From an uncultured Hydrogenophaga sp. (lineage in GTDB: Bacteria > Pseudomonadota > Gammaproteobacteria > Burkholderiales > Burkholderiaceae_C), in contig NZ_OY288134.1 in the NCBI RefSeq assembly GCF_958439165.1, positions 58,481 through 122,480 of the forward strand: 64,000 bases of DNA. Reading direction: 5' to 3'. The notes beneath the pieces are model-generated. The model worked only from the letters and a program-made list of their open reading frames with translations. It did not search any database and had not been told where the DNA came from. Shown here piece after piece: positions 55,672 through 63,140 of this stretch (position 1 is the first letter of the stretch; every line of letters begins with the position of its first letter). The position numbers were made by a program, and so were the translations under genes.

Positions 55672-57474
55672 TTACTTGCCGGTGTCACCGGCGAAGATGT
55701 CTTTCTTGTGGGTGCCGCCCGGCACGAAGATCGAACCGATCACCACGGTCATAACGGCGATGATGATGGCGTACCACAGGCCCGAGTAGATGTTGCCGGT
55801 CTGCGCCGAGATGGCGAAGGCGGTGGCAGGCATCAGGCCGCCGAACCAGCCGTTGCCGATGTGGTACGGCAGGGACAGGCCCGAGTAACGGATGCGGGTC
55901 GGGAACATCTCCACCAGCATGGCGGCGATGGGGCCGTACACCATGGTCACCAGCAGCACCAGGTAGGTGAGGATCAGGACGATGGTCAGCTTCTGGCCCG
56001 AGAAGATGTCGAAGAAGTTCTTCGCCTTGGCCACGGTGGTGTTGTCGGCCGGGACCAGCGGATAGCCCGCCTGCTTGAGGGCCGTGTTCAGGGCGCCGTC
56101 GAATGCCGACTTGGCCTTCTTCAGTTCGTCACCGCTCAGCTTGCCGGCGTCGTAGGAAGGGATGGAGACCTCGCCGACCTTCACCACGGCCGGGGTGCCG
56201 GGGGCAGCGCCTTCGATGGTGGTGTAGTTGACCGAGGTGCGGGCCAGCTGGGCCTTGGCGATGTCGCACGACGAGGTGAACTTCACCGTGCCGGTCGGGT
56301 TGAACTGGAACGAGCAGTCTTCGGCCGCCACGGTCACAGAGACCGGGGTCTGGTGGGCGTTGTAGAGAGCGGGGTTGGCGGTCTTGGTCAGGAAACCGAA
56401 CACCGGCAGGAAGGTGATGGCAGCCAGCAGGCAGCCCGCCAGGATGATCGGCTTGCGGCCGATGCGGTCCGACAGCGAGCCGAACAGCAGGAAGCCGCCG
56501 GTGCCCAGGATCAGCGACCAGGCCACCATCACGTTGGCGGTGAAGCTGTCGATCTTGATCACGTTCTGCATGAAGAACAGGGCGTAGAACTGACCGGTGT
56601 ACCAGACCACGGCCTGACCGGCGACCAGACCCAGCAGGGCGATCAGCGCGATCTTGCCGTTCTTCCAGTTGCCGAAGGCTTCGCTCAGCGGGGCCTTGGA
56701 GGTGCGACCTTCTTCCTTCATCTTCTTGAAGGCCGGGCTCTCGTTCATCTGCAGGCGGATGTACAGGGAAATGCCCAGCAGGAAGATGGAGCCGATGAAG
56801 GGAACGCGCCAGCCCCAGGCGTTGAACGCCTTGACCATGGTCGGGGTGCCGTCGGCCATCAGCACGGCGACGCCGTCCTTGAGCAGGGGGACGTCGGGGA
56901 AGTTGGCGTTGACGTAGCCCTGCACCGACAGGATCACGATCAGCGACAGCAGCAGACCCAGGGTGGCCGTCGTCTGGATGAAGGCGGTGAAGTAGCCGCG
57001 CTGGTTGGCCGGGGCGTGTTCAGCCACGTAGATGGCCGCACCACCGTACTCGCCACCCAGTGCCAGGCCTTGGGCCATGCGCAGCAGGATCAGGATGATC
57101 GGGGCAGCGACACCCCAGCTCTCGTAGTTGGGCAGCACGCCGACCAGGAAGGTCGACAGACCCATGATGACGATGGTCATCAGGAAGGTGTACTTGCGGC
57201 CGATCATGTCGCCCAGCATGCCGAACACCAGCGCGCCGAACGGACGCACGATGAAGCCGGCGGCGAATGCCAGCAGCGCGAAGACGTTGCGGGTGTTTTC
57301 AGGGAAGGCAGTGAAGAACTGCGCTCCGATGATGGCGGCGAGTGCGCCGTAGAGGTAGAAGTCGTACCACTCGAAGATGGTGCCGGCCGAAGAGGCCATG
57401 ATCACCTTCTTCTCTTCGGCGGTCATCGGCCGGGAGCGGTCCCGGACATTGGATGCGGTGTCGGCTGTCGCCAT
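55672..57474 (-). CDS. MFS transporter of the metabolite:H+ symporter (MHS) family with an extra soluble domain
   Basis: A 600-residue ProP/ShiA-like symporter. FEWYDFYLYGALA (residues 34-46), GMLGDMIGRKYTFL and the GGEYGGAAIYVAEHAP motif define the family. Residues of about 365-495 form an insertion not present in ProP (about 500 residues): it carries two cysteines (387, 403) and a helical Lys/Ala part, and lies after the eighth membrane segment or so, possibly in the periplasm. The ATG at 57474 has AGGAG 8 nt upstream. Substrate unknown; dicarboxylates or aromatic acids are typical of relatives. Confidence 0.88.
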   Translation of the reverse strand: MATADTASNVRDRSRPMTAEEKKVIMASSAGTIFEWYDFYLYGALAAIIGAQFFTAFPENTRNVFALLAFAAGFIVRPFGALVFGMLGDMIGRKYTFLMTIVIMGLSTFLVGVLPNYESWGVAAPIILILLRMAQGLALGGEYGGAAIYVAEHAPANQRGYFTAFIQTTATLGLLLSLIVILSVQGYVNANFPDVPLLKDGVAVLMADGTPTMVKAFNAWGWRVPFIGSIFLLGISLYIRLQMNESPAFKKMKEEGRTSKAPLSEAFGNWKNGKIALIALLGLVAGQAVVWYTGQFYALFFMQNVIKIDSFTANVMVAWSLILGTGGFLLFGSLSDRIGRKPIILAGCLLAAITFLPVFGFLTKTANPALYNAHQTPVSVTVAAEDCSFQFNPTGTVKFTSSCDIAKAQLARTSVNYTTIEGAAPGTPAVVKVGEVSIPSYDAGKLSGDELKKAKSAFDGALNTALKQAGYPLVPADNTTVAKAKNFFDIFSGQKLTIVLILTYLVLLVTMVYGPIAAMLVEMFPTRIRYSGLSLPYHIGNGWFGGLMPATAFAISAQTGNIYSGLWYAIIIAVMTVVIGSIFVPGGTHKKDIFAGDTGK

Positions 57475-57492
57475 GTTGCTTGCTCCTGGTTG

Positions 57493-57512
57493 GCCCGGCC
57501 TGAAGGCCGGGC
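57493..57512 (-). other. Hairpin in the leader of the MHS transporter gene
   Basis: GCCCGGCC and GGCCGGGC pair perfectly around a tetraloop, 18 nt before the coding start. There is no U-run. It could modulate translation by sitting next to the ribosome site. A possible promoter for the gene is TTGTAG/18 nt/TACCCT at 57610-57639 (minus strand), low confidence. Confidence 0.5.
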
Positions 57513-57658
57513 GGTTCTCGTCCGCAGAAGGTCTGCGGCTTGTGGGAGCGCAATGTGGGCAGGCTGCCTTACTCGAAAATTGCTGGAGGACCCGGGCGGA
57601 AGGAAGCTAAGGGTATGCACCTACGCCCGGGGTCTACAACTGACACGAACCTTGCAGA

Positions 57659-59236
57659 TCAGGCCGCAACAGCCTCTGCAGCAGGTTGGCGGATCAGGTG
57701 GTCGAAGGCGCTGAGCGCAGCCTTCGCGCCGTCGCCGGCAGCGATCACGATCTGCTTGTACGGCACGGTGGTGCAGTCGCCGGCAGCGAACACGCCTTCG
57801 ACGTTGGTGTGGCCCTTGGCGTCCACCACGATCTCGCCGTAGCGGCTGAGCTCCAGCGTGCCCTTGAGCCATTCGGTGTTGGGCACCAGACCGATCTGGA
57901 CAAACACGCCTTCGAGCTCGACGTGGCGCTGCTCGCCGCTGACGCGGTCCTTGTAGCTCAGGCCATTGACCTTGCCGCCGGCACCGGTGATCTCGGTGGT
58001 CTGGGCGTTCACATGGACCGTCACGTTGGGCAGGCTGCGCAGCTTGCTCACCAGCACGGCGTCGGCCTTGAGGGCGTCGGCAAATTCGATCAGCGTCACA
58101 TGGCCCACGATGCCGGCCAGGTCGATGGCAGCCTCGACGCCCGAGTTGCCGCCACCGATGACGGCCACGTCCTTGCCCTTGAACAGCGGACCGTCGCAGT
58201 GCGGGCAGTAAGCCACGCCCTTGTTGCGGTACTCGTTCTCGCCGGGCACGTTGACGTTGCGCCAGCGGGCGCCGGTGGACAGGATCACGCTGCGCGCCTT
58301 CAGGGTCGCGCCGTTGGCCATCTGCACCTGCACCAGGCCGCCCGGCTCGCTGGCCGGAATCAGCTTCTCGGCGCGCTGCAGGTTCATCAGGTCGACGTCG
58401 TAATGGCGCACCTGGGCTTCCAGGGCAGCGGCAAACTTCGGACCGTCGGTCTCCAGCACCGAGATGTAGTTCTCGATCGCCATGGTGTCGTTGGTCTGGC
58501 CGCCGAAGCGTTCGGCCGCCACGCCCACGCGGATGCCCTTGCGGGCGGCGTAAACGGCAGCTGCAGCACCGGCCGGGCCACCACCGACGATCAGCACGTC
58601 GAACGCGTCCTTGGCGTCGAGCTTGGCGGCTTCGCGCTCGTCGGCGTTGACGTCGAGCTTGGCCACGATCTCCTGCAGCGTCATGCGGCCCGAGCCGAAC
58701 ACTTCACCGTTGAGGTAGACCATGGGCACGGCCAGCACCTGGCGCTCTTCCACCTCGGCCTGGTACAGGCCGCCGTCGATGACCACCGTCTTGATGGCGG
58801 GGTTGCGGATGGCCATCAGCGACAGCGCCTGCACCACGTCCGGGCAGTTGTGGCACGACAGGCTCATGTAGACCTCGAAGCTGAAGTCGCCCTTGAGCGC
58901 GTCGATGGCGTCCAGGGTCTCGGCCTCTTCCTTGGGCGGATGACCGCCGGTCCACAGCAGGGCCAGCACCAGCGAGGTGAATTCATGGCCCAGCGGAATG
59001 GCCGCAAAGCGCACGCCCTGGTCCGAGCCCTGGGGCGCGATCAGGAAGGAAGGCTTGCGCGCATCGGTGCCGCTGTCGTCGAAGCTCACCAGGTCGGAGA
59101 GTCCGGCGATCTCGACCAGCAGGTCGCGCATTTCGGTGGCGCCCTGGCTGTCGTCGAGCGAGGCAATCAGTCGGATGGGACGCTGCAGTCGGCCAAGGTA
59201 GGCCTGCAACTGGGACTTCAGCTGGGTGTCGAGCAT
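57659..59236 (-). CDS. ahpF: Alkyl hydroperoxide reductase subunit F (disulfide reductase AhpF)
   Basis: A 525-residue flavoprotein that passes electrons from NAD(P)H to AhpC. The N-terminal double thioredoxin-fold domain contains the CHNC pair (SLSCHNCPDVV); the FAD-binding GGGPAGAAAAVYAARKG follows the linker, the redox pair CPHC is in YCPHCDGPLFKGK, and GGGNSGVEAAIDLAG marks the NAD(P)H domain. Length matches E. coli AhpF (521). The ATG at 59236 has AGGAG 8 nt upstream. It lies 114 nt downstream of ahpC across a strong hairpin. Confidence 0.96.
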   Translation of the reverse strand: MLDTQLKSQLQAYLGRLQRPIRLIASLDDSQGATEMRDLLVEIAGLSDLVSFDDSGTDARKPSFLIAPQGSDQGVRFAAIPLGHEFTSLVLALLWTGGHPPKEEAETLDAIDALKGDFSFEVYMSLSCHNCPDVVQALSLMAIRNPAIKTVVIDGGLYQAEVEERQVLAVPMVYLNGEVFGSGRMTLQEIVAKLDVNADEREAAKLDAKDAFDVLIVGGGPAGAAAAVYAARKGIRVGVAAERFGGQTNDTMAIENYISVLETDGPKFAAALEAQVRHYDVDLMNLQRAEKLIPASEPGGLVQVQMANGATLKARSVILSTGARWRNVNVPGENEYRNKGVAYCPHCDGPLFKGKDVAVIGGGNSGVEAAIDLAGIVGHVTLIEFADALKADAVLVSKLRSLPNVTVHVNAQTTEITGAGGKVNGLSYKDRVSGEQRHVELEGVFVQIGLVPNTEWLKGTLELSRYGEIVVDAKGHTNVEGVFAAGDCTTVPYKQIVIAAGDGAKAALSAFDHLIRQPAAEAVAA

Positions 59237-59279
59237 GTGAATCTCCTGGTAAGGGTTGCGGTGTTCAGTGCCGCCGGTG

Positions 59280-59310
59280 GATGGGTGGGGTCGGAAGACC
59301 CTCACCCATC
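59280..59310 (-). other. Strong hairpin between ahpC and ahpF
   Basis: GATGGGTG/CACCCATC (8 bp) and GGGTC/GACCC (5 bp) stack with a single bulge around a GGAA/TTCC loop. No U-run follows on either strand, so it is not a classic terminator. It may stabilise the ahpC message or tune ahpF relative to ahpC. Confidence 0.6.
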
Positions 59311-59350
59311 GGGCTGCGGTACTGGCGGGGCCAGCAGGCGCGTCAGATCA

Positions 59351-59914
59351 TCAGATCTTGCCGACCAGGTCCAGCGACGGGGTCAGGGTCTTGGCGCCTT
59401 CCTGCCACTTGGCCGGGCAGACCTGGCCGGGGTTCTTGGCCACGAACTGGGCGGCCTTGAGCTTGCGCAGGGTTTCCTTGACGTCGCGGGCGATGGCGTT
59501 GTCGTGCACTTCGGCAGTCTTGATCACGCCTTCCGGGTTGATGATGAAGGTGCCGCGCAGAGCCAGGCCTTCTTCTTCGATGTGCACGCCGAAAGCGCGG
59601 GTCAGCTGGTGGGTCGGGTCACCGATCAGGGGGAAGGCGGCCTTGCCCACGGCGGGGGAGGTCTCGTGCCACACCTTGTGGGCGAAGTGGGTGTCGGTGG
59701 TCACGATGTAGACCTCGGCACCGGCCTTCTGGAACTCGGCGTAGTTGTCGGCGGCGTCTTCCACTTCGGTCGGGCAGTTGAAGGTGAAGGCGGCCGGCAT
59801 GAAGATCAGCACGGACCACTCGCCCTTGAGGCTGGCGTCGGTGACGGGCACGAACTTGCCGTTGTGGAAGGCGGTGGCGCTGAAGGGCTGGACGGTGGTG
59901 TTGATCAGGGACAT
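59351..59914 (-). CDS. ahpC: Alkyl hydroperoxide reductase subunit C (peroxiredoxin AhpC)
   Basis: A 187-residue typical 2-Cys peroxiredoxin. The peroxidatic Cys47 lies in FTFNCPTE and the resolving Cys166 in GQVCPAKWQEG; length equals the enterobacterial protein. It reduces H2O2, organic peroxides and peroxynitrite and is recycled by AhpF, encoded next. The ATG at 59914 is used with AGGAA 4-5 nt upstream; an in-frame extension is discarded. An OxyR-like site lies just before the predicted promoter. Confidence 0.97.
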   Translation of the reverse strand: MSLINTTVQPFSATAFHNGKFVPVTDASLKGEWSVLIFMPAAFTFNCPTEVEDAADNYAEFQKAGAEVYIVTTDTHFAHKVWHETSPAVGKAAFPLIGDPTHQLTRAFGVHIEEEGLALRGTFIINPEGVIKTAEVHDNAIARDVKETLRKLKAAQFVAKNPGQVCPAKWQEGAKTLTPSLDLVGKI

Positions 59915-59990
59915 GGTGGTTCCTAGGTTGAGGTTGCGGGATGGGAGATGCCGTTGCACAGAACCGGTCGGGCCGGGTGCGATAAGCCCT

Positions 59991-59996
59991 ATTTTA
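59991..59996 (-). promoter_or_regulatory. -10 element of the ahpC promoter
   Basis: TAAAAT on the minus strand, about 77 nt before the ahpC start. The -35 position (around 60014-60019) is poor (CCAGCA), as expected for an activator-dependent promoter, and abuts the OxyR-like site. Confidence 0.5.
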
Positions 59997-60019
59997 GAAG
60001 GGGGCTATCAGCCTGCTGG

Positions 60020-60056
60020 ATTGATAGTTGCTATTTGCCCGATAGGTGAACTGTTG
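60020..60056 (-). promoter_or_regulatory. Candidate OxyR-binding site for ahpC
   Basis: Four tetranucleotides at 7-nt spacing read ATTG, CTAT, ATAG, GTTG on the plus strand (60020-60023, 60031-60034, 60042-60045, 60053-60056). The E. coli OxyR pattern is ATAG-N7-CTAT-N7-ATAG-N7-CTAT, so the two central elements are perfect and the outer two partial. It lies directly upstream of the weak -35 of ahpC. Confidence 0.55.
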
Positions 60057-60072
60057 CGACGCAGCAACTGCA

Positions 60073-60099
60073 TGCAAACGAGATGGATTCTCATTTGCA
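60073..60099 (+). promoter_or_regulatory. Candidate Fur box before the TonB receptor gene
   Basis: A 27-bp near-perfect palindrome: left arm TGCAAACGAGA and right arm TCTCATTTGCA around TGGAT. The inner ATGAGA-type hexamers resemble Fur boxes. It ends 1 nt before a -10-like TACAAT (60101-60106), so Fur bound here would cover the -35 of the receptor operon. The ahpC regulatory site lies 17 nt away on the other side. Confidence 0.6.
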
Positions 60100-60178
60100 A
60101 TACAATCACCAGCTTCAGCCAGCCACCACCGACCCGACACGGTGCAGCCAGCCGACGACCCTCGACCTGACTGTCACC

Positions 60179-62419
60179 ATGTCCTTTCTGAACCGACTGC
60201 CGACCGATCCCCGCCTGAGCGTCCCCTTCCCGCTGGCTCCGCTGCCCGTCGCAGCGCTGCTGCTGGCCACCTCGCTCTCCACCCTGACCGCCCACGCCCA
60301 GACCGCCGGCACCACCGCCGCAGGCCCGACCCTCGGCACCGTGGAAGTGCGAGACGCCGCCATCGGCAGCGACGCCAAGACCACGCTGAAGGCCAGCGAG
60401 ACCAGCATCGGCAAGGGCCGCCAGGCCATCAAGGACATTCCCCAGTCGGTCACGGTGATGACCGAGCGGCTGCTCGACGACCGCAACCTCGACGACTTCC
60501 GCGAAGTGCTGCGCACCACGGCCGGCGTCACCTTCCAGGCTGGCGAGACCGGTGAGGAAGACGTGCGCATGCGCGGTTTCTCGCTCACCCAGGCCGGCGA
60601 CATCTTCGTCGACGGCCTGCGCGACGCACCGCTGATCGAACGCGACACCTTCAACCTGGACCGGGTCGAGATCCTGAAGGGCTCGGCCTCCATGCTGTTC
60701 GGCCGGGGCTCCACCGGCGGCGTGATCAACCAGGTGAGCAAGCAGCCGTTCCTGATGGACCAGCACGAGATCAACACCACCATCGGCACCGGCCGCGAGG
60801 TGCGGGTCACCGGCGACTTCAACCTCAAGACCGACGAGGACGCGGCGCTGCGCATCAATGCCATGGTCCAGAACGCCGACAACAAGGGCGCCACCGACGA
60901 CAAGCGCGGCCTGGCCGCCACCTACCGCTGGGGCATCGGCCTGCGCGACGAGTTCTCCGCCGGCATCTACCACCTCAAGACCGACGGCAACCCCATCTAC
61001 AACCACCCCTGGTTCACCGCGCCCCGCGGCAATGGGCAGAACCTCGTCATTCCGGTGCTGCCGGCCGACAACTTCTACGGCTTCGCCAGCGACTACAACC
61101 GTACCTCGACCACCGCGGTCACGCTGAGCCACCTGCACCGCTTCGACCAGGACACCGAGCTCAAGACCACCTTGCGCCATGGCCAGTACGAGCGCGAGCT
61201 GTGGGCCACGGTGGTCCGGTTTGCCGGCGGCACCACGCTGGCCAACCTGAACCCGAACACGGTCATCAGCCGCACCACCGGCGCCGCCAAGGGCCGGGTG
61301 GGCTACAGCGACCTGACCCAGCTCCAGAGCGACTACAGCACCCGCATCACAGCCCTGGGACTGAAGCACCAGCTGCTGGCCGGCGTGGACATCGGCCGTG
61401 AGGATGCCAAGCGCAACCAGAACTTCGGTGGCGCATCGCTGGGCACCAACACCACGGTGGGCCGGCCGAACGACGGCGCGATCCGGCCCGACACCCGGGG
61501 CGCGATTCCGCTCAACACCTTCGACACCACCAGCATCGGCGCCTATGTGCAGGACACGGTCTCGCTCAATGAACAGCTCAAGCTGGTGGGCGGCCTGCGA
61601 TTCGACCACTTCAAGGCCGGGTACGCCGATCCGAACGGCAATGCGTTCGACATCAGCGAGAACCTGCTGAGCCCGCGCGTGGGACTGATCTTCCAGCCCT
61701 CGACCACCGCCTCGTACTACGCCTCGTTCGGCACCTCGTACAACACCTCGGGCGACACCTACCAGTACGCGCTGGGTGCCTTCACCCCCGGCAGCAACAA
61801 CGCACTGCTGGCCAACACCCCGCCGGAGAAGAGCCGCAACGTCGAGATCGGCGCCAAGTTCGACCTGTTCGAGAACAAGGCCCTGCTCGGCGTGGCCCTG
61901 TTCCGATCGGAGAAGTACAACGAACGCAACACCGACCCCGACACCGTGGCCGGGCAGTACCTGCTCTCGGGCAAACGCCAGGCTACCGGCATGGAATTCA
62001 ATCTGGCTGGCCGCTTCACGCCGCAGTGGGAGGTGTTCTACAACCACACCTGGATCCCGAGCGCCCGCATCGAAGCCGGGGCCACCACCGGCAACTCGCC
62101 CCGCAAGGGCGACCGCCCGGGTCTCACGCCCAAGCACAGCGCCAGCCTCTGGACCACCTACCGGGTGACGCAGCCGCTGCGCCTGGGTCTGGGCCTGAAC
62201 TACCGCAGCGAGCAGACCCCGGCCACCAGCCGGGTCAATGTGGCGCCAGCCTTCACCACGGTCGACGCCATGGCCGAGTACGTGATCTCGGACCGCCACA
62301 CCCTCAAGCTCAACATCAGCAACCTGACCGACAAGCTGTACGCCGACAGCCTGTACTCCGGCTTCTATGTGCCGGGTGCTGCGCGCAAGGTCCAGCTGAC
62401 CCTCACCAGCCTGTTCTGA
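60179..62419 (+). CDS. TonB-dependent siderophore receptor (Fiu/catecholate type)
   Basis: A 746-residue outer-membrane receptor. A signal peptide (about residues 1-40, ending TAHA) is followed by a plug domain (IKDIPQSVTVMTERLLDDR, RGFSLTQAGDIFVDGLRD, RVEILKGSASMLFGRGSTGGVINQ) and a beta-barrel ending in LTSLF with the usual terminal Phe. It is closest in layout to Fiu- and PiuA-like receptors for catecholate siderophores. The ATG at 60179 is chosen over an upstream in-frame ATG (60083) inside the promoter region. It is the first gene of an operon with the PiuC-like and FMN-oxidase genes, behind a Fur-type palindrome. Confidence 0.92.
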   Translation: MSFLNRLPTDPRLSVPFPLAPLPVAALLLATSLSTLTAHAQTAGTTAAGPTLGTVEVRDAAIGSDAKTTLKASETSIGKGRQAIKDIPQSVTVMTERLLDDRNLDDFREVLRTTAGVTFQAGETGEEDVRMRGFSLTQAGDIFVDGLRDAPLIERDTFNLDRVEILKGSASMLFGRGSTGGVINQVSKQPFLMDQHEINTTIGTGREVRVTGDFNLKTDEDAALRINAMVQNADNKGATDDKRGLAATYRWGIGLRDEFSAGIYHLKTDGNPIYNHPWFTAPRGNGQNLVIPVLPADNFYGFASDYNRTSTTAVTLSHLHRFDQDTELKTTLRHGQYERELWATVVRFAGGTTLANLNPNTVISRTTGAAKGRVGYSDLTQLQSDYSTRITALGLKHQLLAGVDIGREDAKRNQNFGGASLGTNTTVGRPNDGAIRPDTRGAIPLNTFDTTSIGAYVQDTVSLNEQLKLVGGLRFDHFKAGYADPNGNAFDISENLLSPRVGLIFQPSTTASYYASFGTSYNTSGDTYQYALGAFTPGSNNALLANTPPEKSRNVEIGAKFDLFENKALLGVALFRSEKYNERNTDPDTVAGQYLLSGKRQATGMEFNLAGRFTPQWEVFYNHTWIPSARIEAGATTGNSPRKGDRPGLTPKHSASLWTTYRVTQPLRLGLGLNYRSEQTPATSRVNVAPAFTTVDAMAEYVISDRHTLKLNISNLTDKLYADSLYSGFYVPGAARKVQLTLTSLF

Positions 62420-62426
62420 CCGTGCC

Positions 62427-63140
62427 ATGCTGATCCAGCTCAAGGACCTGCTCAACCCCGACGAAGTGCGGCAGGCCCGTGCCCGCCTGGGCGCGCAGGC
62501 TCCCTGGGTGGATGGCGCCAGCACGGCTGGCAGCCAGGCCGTGGCGCTCAAGCACAACCAGCAGCTGCGGCAGGACAGCGAAGCCTCGCGCTGGCTGCAG
62601 GCGCTGGTGGCAGGCGCCCTGCAGCGCGATCCGCTGTTCGTGGCGGCCGCGCTGCCCCGCCGGGTGCTGCCCGCGCTGTTCAACCGCTACCGGGCGCCAG
62701 GCGACCCGGCTTCGGGCACCGGCGACCACTACGGGCGCCACGTGGACAACGCGGTACTGCGCCTGCCGGCTGGCAGCAACGCCGAATGGATGCGGGGCGA
62801 CCTGTCCTGCACCCTCTTCCTGAGCGACCCGGCCAACTACGACGGCGGCGAGCTGGTGGTGCACCACAGCCTTGGCCTTCAGGCCTTCAGGCTGCCGGCC
62901 GGTTCTGCCCTGCTCTACCCCGCCAGCACGGTGCACGAGGTGAGGCCGGTCACCCGCGGCGAACGTCTGGCCAGCTTTTTCTGGGTCCAGAGCCTGGTGG
63001 CCGACGACGGCCGCCGCCAGATCCTGTTCGACCTCGACATGAACCTGCTGCGGCTGCGCGCCCGCCATGGCGAGAGCGCCGAGACCACCGCCCTGACCGG
63101 CGTCTATCACAACCTGCTGCGGCAATGGAGCCAGCCATGA
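62427..63140 (+). CDS. piuC: Fe(II)/2-oxoglutarate-dependent dioxygenase of the PiuC/YbiX (PKHD-type) family
   Basis: A 237-residue oxygenase. The metal facial triad is visible: His105 and Asp107 in HYGRHVDNAV, and His170 in YPASTVHEV, with Arg180 as the 2-oxoglutarate anchor. The family travels with TonB siderophore receptors (PiuA-PiuC, Fiu-YbiX). Its substrate is not known; modification of the siderophore or receptor is suggested. It starts 7 nt after the receptor stop and overlaps the next gene by 4 nt (ATGA). It is about ten residues longer than usual. Confidence 0.93.
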   Translation: MLIQLKDLLNPDEVRQARARLGAQAPWVDGASTAGSQAVALKHNQQLRQDSEASRWLQALVAGALQRDPLFVAAALPRRVLPALFNRYRAPGDPASGTGDHYGRHVDNAVLRLPAGSNAEWMRGDLSCTLFLSDPANYDGGELVVHHSLGLQAFRLPAGSALLYPASTVHEVRPVTRGERLASFFWVQSLVADDGRRQILFDLDMNLLRLRARHGESAETTALTGVYHNLLRQWSQP

